Assembly: GCF_003473545.1 (NCBI RefSeq) | Contig: NZ_QUCM01000004.1 | Location: 62,001 to 126,000, forward strand | Direction: 5' to 3' | Source of the DNA: Clostridium sp. AM22-11AC | GTDB lineage: Bacteria; Bacillota; Clostridia; Lachnospirales; Lachnospiraceae | Length of the DNA stretch: 64,000 nucleotides | In this document: positions 7,981 to 17,027 of the stretch, piece by piece | Layout of the letters: the number at the start of each line of letters is the position of its first letter | How positions within the stretch are numbered: position 1 is the first letter of the stretch | The notes under the pieces: model-generated | Databases searched by the model: none | The model's input: the letters and a program-made list of their open reading frames with translations, nothing else | What the model was told of the DNA's origin: nothing | Program-made: the position numbers and the translations under genes

Positions 7981-8841
7981 ATGGGAAAGATTTCCATGAA
8001 AGGTGTGTGCGATATGCACGTACATACAAATCCAGACTTAAGGCTGCGTGCTTATGATGACTTTGAACTGGCAGATGCAGCAGTCAGAGTCGGCGCCAGA
8101 GCCATTGTCATCAAAACTCATCTGGGCTTTACAGTAAACCGTGCTTATCTCACCAATCAGTACGTGAAAAAAGTATACGGTGAAAATACCGGTTTCACCA
8201 TGTACGGCGGCGTTGTTATGAACAAGGTCATCGGCGGTATCAACCCGGAAGCCGTAGAAAAAGGCTTAAAGCTGGGTGCAAAAGAGATCTGGCTTCCTAC
8301 CCAATCTGCAAAACGCCATTTAGAGAAAATGGGCCAGGATCCGGCTAAAGGCATCGAATTAGTGCGGGATGGGAAGGTAGTTCCGGAACTTGTGGATGTA
8401 TTTAAACTGATCCGTGACTATGACGTAGTCCTTGGAACAGCCCATGTTTCCCCAGAAGAAGCATTTGTAGTGGTAGAAGCTGCAAAAGATGCCGGCGTTA
8501 AAAAGATCGTTATCACTCATCCGGAATGGTGGGTAGTGGATATGAGCATAGATGACCAGATCCGCCTGGTAAAAGATTATGACGTGATCCTGGAACGGTG
8601 TTACGCACAGAATATGGGCGGCGGTGCTTACAAGAGCAATCTCCCAGACAATCTGGAGCTTATTAAGGCCGTTGGTTATGAACACGTTATGGTAGATACA
8701 GACGGCGGACAGACCGAAAATCCGCACTGGGAGCTGGCTTTAGAGGAATATATGCAATATCTGGCAGATCACGGCATCCCGGAGGAGCATATTTACCACA
8801 TGACAAGAACCATTCCTTACAAGCTTCTTGGAATTGAATAA
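7981..8841 (+). CDS. DUF6282 family putative metal-dependent hydrolase
   Basis: A 286-residue protein of the amidohydrolase-like TIM-barrel type. The N-terminal CDMHVHTNPDLRLR resembles the first metal-binding motif (HxH) of amidohydrolases. Further conserved His are in KTHLGF, GTAHVSPEE and ITHPEWW, and DTDGGQTENPHW is near the C-terminus. The substrate is unknown. GGAGG precedes the ATG. The permease downstream (57-nt gap) suggests that this enzyme acts on the imported organic acid or an amide/lactone derivative; that is inference. Confidence 0.75.
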   Translation: MGKISMKGVCDMHVHTNPDLRLRAYDDFELADAAVRVGARAIVIKTHLGFTVNRAYLTNQYVKKVYGENTGFTMYGGVVMNKVIGGINPEAVEKGLKLGAKEIWLPTQSAKRHLEKMGQDPAKGIELVRDGKVVPELVDVFKLIRDYDVVLGTAHVSPEEAFVVVEAAKDAGVKKIVITHPEWWVVDMSIDDQIRLVKDYDVILERCYAQNMGGGAYKSNLPDNLELIKAVGYEHVMVDTDGGQTENPHWELALEEYMQYLADHGIPEEHIYHMTRTIPYKLLGIE

Positions 8842-8897
8842 GAAGCTTGCAGAATAAAAGCTTCAGGAAAATATAACACCTATCAGGAGGGGAACAC

Positions 8898-10211
8898 ATG
8901 TTAAGTATCATTATTATTCTTTCAATCGCACTGGCAATTTTTCTTGGATACAGGACCAAGATCAATACCGGTCTTTTCTGTATTGTATTTGCTTACATCA
9001 TCGGATGTTTCGTTATGGGATTAAAGCCAAAGCAGATCATTGGTTTCTGGCCTACAAGTACCATGTTTGTTATCTTATCTGTTTCATTATTTTATAATTT
9101 TGCAGCGATCAACGGAACCCTTGAGAAAATGTCCGGTGCCCTGTTATACGCCTGTCGCAATTTTCCGGGACTTCTGCCTTATGCGCTGTTTGCAGTAGCA
9201 GTCATCCTTTCAGTTATGGGAGCTACTTTTTTCACCGTTCTTGCATTTTTAGCTCCGATCACTCTGGTGATCTGCGATGAGTCCAGAATGGACAAACTGA
9301 CCGGTGCTGTTGCCATTAACTGCGGTGCTTTAGCCGGTGGTAATTTCCCAACCTCCAATCTTGGCGTTGTTTTCCGCGGACTGTCTGACACTGCCTATGA
9401 AGCTTCTCCTGAAATCGCAGCTGTAGACTCCTTTAATATGGAAATGAAGATTTTTGCATTTGCCATCTTCTTCTCCCTGATCCTGATCACTATCTTCCGT
9501 TTTGGCTTTAAAGAAAACAGAAATATTGGTAAAGGTGTTACTTTTAAGAAACCAGAAAGCTTTACAAAAGACCAGAAGACTACCCTTACCTTAATGATGG
9601 CTATGATGGCTGTTGTCCTGATCTTCCCTCTGTTAAACATCCTGATGCCGGGAAATGCTGCTGTTAAATATATCAGCGGAAAAGTAGATGTAGGTCTGGT
9701 TGCCATTATCTTTACTGTGATCGCCCTTTTATTAAAACTGGCTCCACAGAAAGAAGCCATTGCAAAAGTTCCGTGGAATACCATTATCATGATCGCAGGT
9801 GCCGGTATGCTGATCGCTGTTGCAGTAGAAGCCGGAACCATTGAAGCACTTTCTACCTGGATCGGTTCCAATGTACCAAAGCCTCTGGTTCCTATTGCTT
9901 TCTGCCTGGTAGGTGCCATCATGAGTTTCTTCAGTTCCACTACAGGAGTGGTTGCTCCGGCATTGTTCCCGCTGATCCCGAATCTGGCTGCTTCTGTAGG
10001 TTTAAGCGCGCCGGTATTATTTGCCTGCACGATCCTTGGTGCCCAGTCCAGCGCTATCAGTCCATTTTCTTCCGGCGGTTCCCTGATCCTTGGTTCCACC
10101 CCGAAAGAGGAAGAACGCAATGAGCTGTTTAACCGTCTTCTCATGGTAGCTGTTCCCATCAGCGTGATCACCTGCACTATTTATAACTTTGTGATTGCTA
10201 TGGTTCTGTAA
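8898..10211 (+). CDS. SLC13/MatC-like dicarboxylate permease
   Basis: A 437-residue membrane protein with about 11-12 hydrophobic helices, of the ion-transporter superfamily. The N-terminus resembles the MatC dicarboxylate-carrier domain. Conserved polar re-entrant segments are GALAGGNFPTSNLGVVFRG and LGAQSSAISPFSSGGSLILG. It is co-directional with the DUF6282 gene and preceded by an AGGAGGGG site. The likely substrate is a dicarboxylate or related anion; this cannot be set from sequence. A terminator follows. Confidence 0.8.
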   Translation: MLSIIIILSIALAIFLGYRTKINTGLFCIVFAYIIGCFVMGLKPKQIIGFWPTSTMFVILSVSLFYNFAAINGTLEKMSGALLYACRNFPGLLPYALFAVAVILSVMGATFFTVLAFLAPITLVICDESRMDKLTGAVAINCGALAGGNFPTSNLGVVFRGLSDTAYEASPEIAAVDSFNMEMKIFAFAIFFSLILITIFRFGFKENRNIGKGVTFKKPESFTKDQKTTLTLMMAMMAVVLIFPLLNILMPGNAAVKYISGKVDVGLVAIIFTVIALLLKLAPQKEAIAKVPWNTIIMIAGAGMLIAVAVEAGTIEALSTWIGSNVPKPLVPIAFCLVGAIMSFFSSTTGVVAPALFPLIPNLAASVGLSAPVLFACTILGAQSSAISPFSSGGSLILGSTPKEEERNELFNRLLMVAVPISVITCTIYNFVIAMVL

Positions 10212-10231
10212 ATATAATCGTGTTTCATTCA

Positions 10232-10270
10232 AACGGGTTTTCTGTCTTTCTTTGCAGAAGACCCGTTTTT
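10232..10270 (+). terminator. Intrinsic terminator after the MatC-like permease
   Basis: Arms AACGGGTTTTCTG and CAGAAGACCCGTT followed by a T run (10265-10270). Confidence 0.85.
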
Positions 10271-10317
10271 ATGTATAATGGATACAGAGTACATAAACAA
10301 AAACGGAGGAACCTCCC

Positions 10318-10902
10318 ATGGCAAAAAAATCCACCCGCAACACCAGAGGCCGCATTGTAAGCGCAGCCTGGAAGCTATTTTATGAGCAGGGCTATGAAGA
10401 TACGACAGTAGAAGAGATCATCGAGCTTTCCGGCACTTCCAAAGGCTCTTTTTACCACTATTTTGACGGCAAAGATGCCCTTCTTTCTACTTTAAGCTCT
10501 CTTTTTGATGAGAAATATGAGGAACTTACCGGACTTCTGACACCAGAAATGACTGCTATGGAACAGCTGCTGTTTTTAAACAGGGAACTTTTTCATATGA
10601 TCGAGGACAGCATTTCCCTGGACCTGTTAGCAAGGCTTTATTCTACCCAGCTGACTACCAATGGGGAAAAACATCTGTTAGACCACAACCGGATTTACTA
10701 TAAACTGCTGCGAAAGATCATCGCCAAAGGTCAGGCTGAAGGCCAGTTAAGCAGCCGTTCCAATGTAAATGAAATGGTAAAGCTGTATGCTCTCTGCGAA
10801 CGGGCCCTTCTTTATGACTGGTGTCTTTGTGCAGGCGAATATGCCCTGACGGAATACAGCGCAAAGGTCCTTCCGGGTTTTTTAAGCAGCTTTCTTCCTT
10901 AA
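10318..10902 (+). CDS. TetR/AcrR-family regulator
   Basis: A 194-residue regulator with an N-terminal TetR HTH (about residues 9-56; GRIVSAAWKLFYEQGYEDTT, then EEIIELSGTSKGSFYHYF). The C-terminal helical ligand domain is unassigned. GGAGG precedes the ATG. The following gene, putP, is 265 bp away on the same strand with its own promoter, so the regulator may or may not control it. Confidence 0.88.
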   Translation: MAKKSTRNTRGRIVSAAWKLFYEQGYEDTTVEEIIELSGTSKGSFYHYFDGKDALLSTLSSLFDEKYEELTGLLTPEMTAMEQLLFLNRELFHMIEDSISLDLLARLYSTQLTTNGEKHLLDHNRIYYKLLRKIIAKGQAEGQLSSRSNVNEMVKLYALCERALLYDWCLCAGEYALTEYSAKVLPGFLSSFLP

Positions 10903-10966
10903 AAATGTACAACCTGCTGTGGATATTATTTTAATTCTTATTTTTTGTATATGTTTTATTTATTAT

Positions 10967-11045
10967 AATCGTACAGTTATTTTTTCTATATAAACACTGG
11001 GTTTTTGTCACATTTCATTAATATTCGTACAGTATTTATTCTATA
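10967..11045 (+). repeat. Pair of direct repeats TCGTACAGT..TTCTATA upstream of putP
   Basis: TCGTACAGTTATTTTTTCTATA at about 10969-10990 and TTCGTACAGTATTTATTCTATA at 11024-11045, 55 bp apart. They could be tandem operator sites for the adjacent TetR protein or another regulator. The rest of the 265-bp gap is AT-rich. Confidence 0.45.
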
Positions 11046-11057
11046 CTTCATTCTGTA

Positions 11058-11086
11058 TTGTAGTCTATTTTTATGTATGTTATAAT
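11058..11086 (+). promoter_or_regulatory. putP promoter
   Basis: TTGTAG (11058-11063), a 17-nt spacer and TATAAT (11081-11086), with TG at the extended -10 position. Confidence 0.65.
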
Positions 11087-11103
11087 CGTCCTCAATATTA
11101 TGT

Positions 11104-11158
11104 TCTCCCGAAATCATTCTGCGCATGAAAGACTAGGGAGATCATTATTTCGAGGAGG
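11104..11158 (+). promoter_or_regulatory. putP leader with alternative hairpins masking the RBS
   Basis: TCTCCC (11104-11109) can pair with GGGAGA (11136-11141). Alternatively CTCCCGAAAT (11105-11114) can pair with ATTTCGAGGAG (11147-11157, one bulged A), which covers the Shine-Dalgarno GGAGG. The two structures exclude each other. Confidence 0.4.
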
Positions 11159-11167
11159 AATAAGATT

Positions 11168-12703
11168 ATGATTTCAGGACAGGCTGGTATCCTGGCAGCC
11201 ATTGTGATCTATCTGCTTGCAATGGTGTATGTAGGATTTTATTTCAGCAAGAAAGGCAGCGGTGATTCCGCAGATGATTTCTATTTAGGCGGCAGAAAGC
11301 TTGGTCCCTTTGTAACAGCTATGAGTGCGGAAGCCTCTGATATGAGCAGCTGGCTGTTGATGGGTCTGCCAGGCGTTGCTTATCTCACCGGTATTGCAGA
11401 CGCAGGCTGGACCGCCATCGGCCTTGGCATTGGTACTTATTTAAACTGGCTGATCGTAGCACAGCGTCTGCGCCGTTACTCGATCGTATGCAATGCCATC
11501 ACCATTCCGGACTTCTTCTCCCGTCGTTTTAAAGATGACAAAAATATCCTGATGTGCATTTCCGCCATCATCATCCTTGTTTTCTTTATTCCTTATACTG
11601 CTTCCGGATTTAAAGCCATCGGAACCTTATTCTCCAGCCTTTTCGGTACCGATTATCACATTGCAATGATCGTTGGTGCAGTTGTTATCGTAGGTTATAC
11701 CGTTATGGGCGGCTTCATGGCAGTTTCCACTACAGACCTGATCCAGAGCGTGGTTATGTCCATTTCCCTGGTCGTCATCGTATTTTATGGCATCCATATG
11801 GCCGGTGGCTGGAGCGAAGTTGTAAACAACGCTACTTCTCTAGCCGGTTACCTCTCCATAACCCAGCTTCATGACAGGGCAACTGCTTCTGCTGCACCTT
11901 ACGGCCTGCTTTCTATTGTATCTACCGTAGCATGGGGCCTTGGCTACTTCGGTATGCCTCATATCCTCCTTCGTTTCATGGCTATCGAAGAGGAGAAAAA
12001 ACTGGTACTTTCCCGCCGGATCGCAACTGTATGGGTACTGATCTCCATGTGCGTTGCCATTCTTATCGGTATCATCGGATATGGCGCTTCTGTAGCAGGT
12101 TCTATCCCAATGTTTACCACCAGCTCCCAGTCTGAGACTGTTATCATCCAGTTTGCACATCTTCTTGGACAGAATGGTTTCTTACTGTCACTGGTCGCAG
12201 GCGTTGTACTTGCAGGTATCCTGGCATGTACCATGTCAACTGCTGATTCCCAGCTTTTAACTGCTGCTTCCGGTGTATCCCAGAACCTGCTCCAGGACTT
12301 TTTAAAGATCAAAATGAGCACTGCCGCTTCCATGAATGCAGCCCGTCTTACGGTTATGGGAATTGCCATTGTAGCCGTTTTCCTGGCATGGAACCCGGAC
12401 AGCTCTGTATTCACCATCGTATCCTTTGCATGGGCCGGTTTTGGAGCATCCTTCGGACCGCTGGTGCTGTTCGCCCTCTTCTGGCGCCGTACCAATATGC
12501 AGGGCGCACTGGCCGGTATGCTTACAGGCGGCGTTATGGTCTTTGTATGGAAGTATCTGGTACGCCCATTAGGCGGAAACTTCAATATTTATGAACTGCT
12601 TCCTGCATTTGTCCTTTCCTGCCTTGCTATTGTCATTGTTTCCCTTCTTACAAAGGAGCCTTCAAAAGAAATTTATGATGAATTTGATTCTGTTGGAAAA
12701 TAA
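11168..12703 (+). CDS. putP: Sodium/proline symporter
   Basis: A 511-residue member of the sodium:solute symporter family with about 13 membrane helices, taking up L-proline with Na+. Visible landmarks are the N-terminal DDFYLGGRKLGPFVTAMSAE, ASDMSSWLLMGLPG, and ACTMSTADSQLLTAASGVSQ in the helix that carries Na+ ligands. Length and end-to-end pattern fit PutP. Its GAGGAGG ribosome site is in a potential hairpin. Confidence 0.93.
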   Translation: MISGQAGILAAIVIYLLAMVYVGFYFSKKGSGDSADDFYLGGRKLGPFVTAMSAEASDMSSWLLMGLPGVAYLTGIADAGWTAIGLGIGTYLNWLIVAQRLRRYSIVCNAITIPDFFSRRFKDDKNILMCISAIIILVFFIPYTASGFKAIGTLFSSLFGTDYHIAMIVGAVVIVGYTVMGGFMAVSTTDLIQSVVMSISLVVIVFYGIHMAGGWSEVVNNATSLAGYLSITQLHDRATASAAPYGLLSIVSTVAWGLGYFGMPHILLRFMAIEEEKKLVLSRRIATVWVLISMCVAILIGIIGYGASVAGSIPMFTTSSQSETVIIQFAHLLGQNGFLLSLVAGVVLAGILACTMSTADSQLLTAASGVSQNLLQDFLKIKMSTAASMNAARLTVMGIAIVAVFLAWNPDSSVFTIVSFAWAGFGASFGPLVLFALFWRRTNMQGALAGMLTGGVMVFVWKYLVRPLGGNFNIYELLPAFVLSCLAIVIVSLLTKEPSKEIYDEFDSVGK

Positions 12704-12748
12704 ATCTTAAGCTATAAATCAAAGCTTCTTTATATAATAAATCTTCTC

Positions 12749-12777
12749 TTGACAAATCTTCTTATGTGTCATACCTT
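12749..12777 (+). promoter_or_regulatory. feoB promoter
   Basis: Perfect -35 TTGACA (12749-12754), a 17-nt spacer and -10 TACCTT (12772-12777). The Fur box lies just downstream of the expected transcription start. Confidence 0.6.
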
Positions 12778-12790
12778 AGATTGGTATTAA

Positions 12791-12805
12791 TGATAATTTT
12801 TATCA
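12791..12805 (+). promoter_or_regulatory. Fur box upstream of feoB
   Basis: TGATAATTTTTATCA matches the 7-1-7 Fur consensus TGATAATnATTATCA at all but one position. This suggests repression of ferrous iron uptake when iron is plentiful. Confidence 0.75.
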
Positions 12806-12815
12806 ACAAAATTAC

Positions 12816-12848
12816 CCCTGGTATATCCTTTTCTATAATATACCAGGG
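12816..12848 (+). promoter_or_regulatory. Hairpin in the feoB leader
   Basis: A perfect 11-bp stem CCCTGGTATAT/ATATACCAGGG sits between the Fur box and the AAAGGAG ribosome site. No T run follows, so it is more likely an mRNA 5' stability or regulatory hairpin than a terminator. Confidence 0.5.
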
Positions 12849-12863
12849 ACAAAGGAGCCTAGT

Positions 12864-15221
12864 ATGACACTTCGCGATCTACCCATTGGAAAAACTGCAA
12901 CGATTTTGTCTGTTGGCGGAGAAGGAGCTTTGCGCCAGCACTTTTTAGACATGGGCCTTATCCCCAAAGGAGAGGTGACCATGGTGAAATATGCCCCTAT
13001 GGGCGACCCTATGGAGCTGCGCATCCACAGCTATGAGCTGACCTTGCGCCTTGCAGATGCAGAAAAAATAGAAATTACAGATGTAAGGGACGGCGTTCTT
13101 CCCCGCCCCCAGAATCCGGACTTAAGCACCATTGAACAGTCCAAGCCTCATCCAGGCCTTGGTGAAGGCGGAAAATACCATATTAAAGCAACGGAAAATC
13201 CACTGCCGGATACAGAGCTGCTTACCTTTGCCCTTGCAGGAAACCAGAATTGCGGCAAGACCACACTGTTTAACCAGCTTACCGGTTCCAACCAGCATGT
13301 AGGTAACTTCCCTGGCGTTACCGTAGACCGGAAAGACGGTATGATCCGCGGAAAGAGCAATACCCTTGTAACAGACCTTCCTGGTATCTACTCCATGTCC
13401 CCTTATTCCAGTGAAGAGCTGGTAACCCGAAACTTTCTTTTAGATGAGCATCCAAAGGGCATCATCAACATTGTAGATGCCACCAACATTGAGCGAAACC
13501 TGTATCTGACCATGCAGTTAATGGAACTGGATATCCCTATGGTCCTTGCATTAAATATGATGGATGAAGTGCGGGATAACGGCGGTTCTATTATGGTCAA
13601 CCAGATGGAGGAAATGCTTGGTATCCCGGTCATTCCTATTTCTGCTGCCAAAAATGAGGGCATCGACGAGCTGGTAGAACATGCCATCCACGTTGCCAAA
13701 TATCAGGAACCTCCAAGAACCATGGACCTTTGTGATGTAAATGATGACGGCGGTGCTGTCCATCGTTGTCTTCACGCCATTATGCACCTGATTGAGGACC
13801 ATGCAAAAGCCGCCGGTATCCCACTGCGTTTTGCTGCCTCCAAGCTGGCGGAGGGAGATTCCCTTATTATAAACAGCTTGAACCTGGATGAGAACGAGAA
13901 ACAGACCTTAGAGCATATCATTACCCAGATGGAAGCAGAGCGCGGCCTGGACCGTGCAGCAGCCATTGCACATATGCGCTTTGATTTTATTGCAAAAACC
14001 TGTGATGCTTCCGTTATCAAGCCAAGAGAAAGCAAGGAACATCTGCGCAGCGTGAAAATGGATAAGATACTTACCGGAAAATATACCGCTATACCCTGTT
14101 TTGCAGGTATTATGGGACTGGTATTCTACCTTACCTTCGGCGTGATCGGAAGTTTCTTATCTGACCTCCTTGACAGCTGCATTTCCGCTCTTTCCACGCT
14201 GGTAGACCATTTCCTGATCCTTTGGAATGTAAACCCGGTGATCCATTCCCTTGTTATGGACGGTATTTTCAACGGTGTGGGAAGTGTATTAAGCTTCCTG
14301 CCGATCATTGTTACACTGTTCTTCTTCCTGTCTTTGCTGGAAGACAGCGGATATATGGCAAGAGTAGCCTTTGTTATGGATAAGCTGCTGCGAAAGATCG
14401 GTCTTTCCGGCCGCAGCATCGTGCCTATGCTTATCGGCTTTGGCTGTACCGTTCCGGGCGTTATGGCAAGCCGTACTCTTCCATCGGAACGTGACCGTAA
14501 AATGACCATTTTGCTGACCCCGTTTATGAGCTGTTCCGCAAAGCTGCCTATCTACGCCTTTTTTACCGCAGCATTCTTCCCGGAGCATGGCACCCTTGTG
14601 ATGATAGCCCTGTATTTTGGCGGTATTATCATGGGTATTTTAATGGCACTTATTTTACGTGGAACTTTATTTAACGGAGAAGCTGTTCCTTTTGTTATGG
14701 AGCTGCCAAATTACCGTATGCCAGGTGCCAAAAACGTTGGTCTGCTGTTATGGGATAAGGCAAAGGATTTCCTTCAGAGAGCCTTTACCGTTATCTTCAT
14801 GGCAACCCTTGCTATCTGGTTCTTACAGACCTTCAGCCTGCGTTTAAACATTGTTACAGACTCTAAGGACAGTATCCTTGCTATGATCTCCGGCCTGATC
14901 GCCCCATTAATGCATCCAATGGGACTGGGAGACTGGCGGATCGCCACTGCCCTTATTACAGGATTTTTAGCAAAGGAAAGCGTTGTTTCCACGCTGTCTA
15001 TCCTCTTTGGAAAAACCAGCACACTGGTATCCAGTATGACTTCTCTGTCCGCTGCCAGCCTGTTAGTTTTCTGTCTGCTGTATACACCATGTGTGGCTGC
15101 CATTGCTTCTATTAAGAGAGAGCTGGGTGGAAAATGGGCACTGACCGTTGTGATCTTACAGTGTGTGGTTGCATGGATCGCAGCTTATATTGTTTATCTG
15201 ATCGGAGGATTTTTCTTTTAA
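12864..15221 (+). CDS. feoB: Ferrous iron transporter, FeoA-FeoB fusion
   Basis: A 785-residue inner-membrane Fe(II) importer. Residues 1-73 form a FeoA (SH3-like) domain, starting MTLRDLPIGKTATILSVGGE. A linker (about 74-118) leads into the G domain: G1 GNQNCGKTT near 126, G3 DLPGIYSMS and G4 NMMDE. The membrane part begins near residue 405 and holds Gate motifs such as GFGCTVPGVMASRTL. Fused FeoA-FeoB is known in Clostridia, Bacteroidetes and others. An AAAGGAG site precedes the ATG. A Fur box upstream fits iron control. Confidence 0.95.
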   Translation: MTLRDLPIGKTATILSVGGEGALRQHFLDMGLIPKGEVTMVKYAPMGDPMELRIHSYELTLRLADAEKIEITDVRDGVLPRPQNPDLSTIEQSKPHPGLGEGGKYHIKATENPLPDTELLTFALAGNQNCGKTTLFNQLTGSNQHVGNFPGVTVDRKDGMIRGKSNTLVTDLPGIYSMSPYSSEELVTRNFLLDEHPKGIINIVDATNIERNLYLTMQLMELDIPMVLALNMMDEVRDNGGSIMVNQMEEMLGIPVIPISAAKNEGIDELVEHAIHVAKYQEPPRTMDLCDVNDDGGAVHRCLHAIMHLIEDHAKAAGIPLRFAASKLAEGDSLIINSLNLDENEKQTLEHIITQMEAERGLDRAAAIAHMRFDFIAKTCDASVIKPRESKEHLRSVKMDKILTGKYTAIPCFAGIMGLVFYLTFGVIGSFLSDLLDSCISALSTLVDHFLILWNVNPVIHSLVMDGIFNGVGSVLSFLPIIVTLFFFLSLLEDSGYMARVAFVMDKLLRKIGLSGRSIVPMLIGFGCTVPGVMASRTLPSERDRKMTILLTPFMSCSAKLPIYAFFTAAFFPEHGTLVMIALYFGGIIMGILMALILRGTLFNGEAVPFVMELPNYRMPGAKNVGLLLWDKAKDFLQRAFTVIFMATLAIWFLQTFSLRLNIVTDSKDSILAMISGLIAPLMHPMGLGDWRIATALITGFLAKESVVSTLSILFGKTSTLVSSMTSLSAASLLVFCLLYTPCVAAIASIKRELGGKWALTVVILQCVVAWIAAYIVYLIGGFFF

Positions 15222-15264
15222 ATATATTTTGGTCCGGCTTACCGGATCATCTCATTCACTGCAC

Positions 15265-15324
15265 AAAAAAGCAGCCGCTCTGCCGGTTCCATTTATAGGG
15301 CCTGCAGCAGAGTGGCTGCTTTTT
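15265..15324. terminator. Bidirectional terminator between feoB and metI
   Basis: AAAAAAGCAGCCGCTCTGC pairs with GCAGAGTGGCTGCTTTT, with A and T runs on the two sides, serving the convergent feoB and metQNI units. Confidence 0.85.
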
Positions 15325-15375
15325 ATATGCATATATATGTTTTTCCTGGACTGTTAACGAAGGTTCAGCCTGCGT

Positions 15376-16017
15376 TTATGATAATTTCTTATATAATAAG
15401 TTTCCTACACTCTGGATCACCTGCACAAAGATGATCAGCACAATACTGGTACTTATCAGATACGGCATTTTATAGGCCTGGTATCCATAACGGATGGCCA
15501 CATCGCCCAGACCGCCGGCACCAATGGCACCGCCCATTGCGCTGTAACCGATCAGGCTGATCATAGTCAGTGTGATACCGGAAAGGATAGCCGGAAGAGC
15601 TTCTTTTAAGTATACGCGGAAGATGATCTGCAGGTCTCCTGCGCCGAAAGAACGGGCTGCTTCGATGAGACCATGGTCTACACTGCGAAGAGCAGACTCA
15701 ATCACTCTGGCTACAAAAGGAATGGCAGAAATGGTTAAAGGCACTAAAGCTGCCTTTGTACCAATGGCCTTTCCTGCGATCATACGGGTAAACGGGATAA
15801 CAATAACCATTAAAATGATAAATGGGAAGCTGCGGAATACATTTACAAGGATATCCAGGATACCGTAAATGATCTTGTTAGGCCGCAGGCCGTCCGGTGC
15901 TGTCACTGTAAGCACGATGGCCGGGATAAAACCTAAGATCACGGAAAAAATGGTAGAACCGATGACCATATATACAGTCTGCCCGAAGGCTTTCATAATT
16001 ACATCATACATTTTCAA
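15376..16017 (-). CDS. metI: Methionine ABC transporter permease
   Basis: A 213-residue permease with five predicted membrane segments, the MetI subunit of the methionine importer. The EAA loop that contacts the ATPase is ALRSVDHGLIEAARSFGAGD. The start overlaps the end of metN by 14 nt, indicating translational coupling. A bidirectional terminator follows. Confidence 0.93.
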   Translation of the reverse strand: MKMYDVIMKAFGQTVYMVIGSTIFSVILGFIPAIVLTVTAPDGLRPNKIIYGILDILVNVFRSFPFIILMVIVIPFTRMIAGKAIGTKAALVPLTISAIPFVARVIESALRSVDHGLIEAARSFGAGDLQIIFRVYLKEALPAILSGITLTMISLIGYSAMGGAIGAGGLGDVAIRYGYQAYKMPYLISTSIVLIIFVQVIQSVGNLLYKKLS

Positions 16018-16978
16018 GCACCTCCCATAAAATACCTCTGTCTGTAAGCCATGCAGTTACACGCTCTCTGTCTGCTTCTGTTACATTGATCACCAGGCTT
16101 CCCATAATGGTTCCGCGGAAGTTCTCCAGCTTGCCCTGGCAGATACCAAAATTGATTCCCAGTTCATGCGCCAGGTGAGTAATAGCACTGTCGCTGGCAG
16201 TTTCATCGTTAAAGAACAGACGGACATTGACGCCGTCTTTTGGAAGGAACTCTACGCTGTCACCTACGAACTCCTGAACGTCCTTATTTGGCGCTACGAA
16301 CAGTTCTTCCGGCTTTCCGGTAGCGATCATTTTACCATGCTTTAAGAACGCAACTTTGTTGCAGATCTCTTTTACAACTTCCATCTGGTGGGTTACCACA
16401 ACAATGGTGATCCCCAGCTCTTTGTTGATCTTTAAAAGCAGTGCCAGAATACCTTTTGTGATCTGCGGATCCAATGCAGAGGTTGCCTCATCACAAAGGA
16501 GGATCTTTGGATTTAATACAAGGGCTCTTGCAATCGCCACTCTCTGTTTCTGACCGCCGGAAAGCTGTTTGGGATAGCTGTTTACCTTATCCTTTAAGCC
16601 GACCAGATCTAACAGTTCCATAATACGGTCATGATTTTCCTTGCTGTTCTTATTCTGTCCCCAGAATTGAAGAGGAAGGGCAATGTTATCATACACATTC
16701 AGACGGCCTAACAGATTGAAGTTCTGAAAGATCATTCCCATGTCCTTGCGCACCAACTGAAGTTCTTTCTGGCTGAGACCTGCGATCTCCTTTCCTTCTA
16801 CTGTAATAGAGCCGCCGTTGTACTTTTCCAGTCCGTTGATGCAGCGCAGCAATGTGGATTTACCGGCGCCGCTCTGTCCGATGATCCCAAAGATATCTCC
16901 CTGGTCGATATTAATGGAAATATCCTCCAGCACCTGAAGGCTACCAAATTGTTTGCTTACGTGTTCAATATTGATCAT
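16004..16978 (-). CDS. metN: Methionine ABC transporter ATP-binding protein
   Basis: A 324-residue ABC ATPase. Walker A GQSGAGKST, signature LSGGQKQRVAIARAL and Walker B ILLCDEATSALDP are visible in the first 200 residues. A C-terminal NIL domain (about 245-324) is the methionine-sensing element typical of MetN. It lies 192 nt after metQ with a hairpin in the gap and overlaps metI. Confidence 0.95.
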   Translation of the reverse strand: MINIEHVSKQFGSLQVLEDISINIDQGDIFGIIGQSGAGKSTLLRCINGLEKYNGGSITVEGKEIAGLSQKELQLVRKDMGMIFQNFNLLGRLNVYDNIALPLQFWGQNKNSKENHDRIMELLDLVGLKDKVNSYPKQLSGGQKQRVAIARALVLNPKILLCDEATSALDPQITKGILALLLKINKELGITIVVVTHQMEVVKEICNKVAFLKHGKMIATGKPEELFVAPNKDVQEFVGDSVEFLPKDGVNVRLFFNDETASDSAITHLAHELGINFGICQGKLENFRGTIMGSLVINVTEADRERVTAWLTDRGILWEVLENV

Positions 16979-17027
16979 AAATTTCTCCTTCTAAACAGAT
17001 ATTGAAACAGATATAAAACGGGCAAAC

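Noticed and set aside
9395..10177. Antisense frame opposite the MatC-like permease
   Set aside because: A by-product of codon use in the permease gene; no domain or ribosome site.
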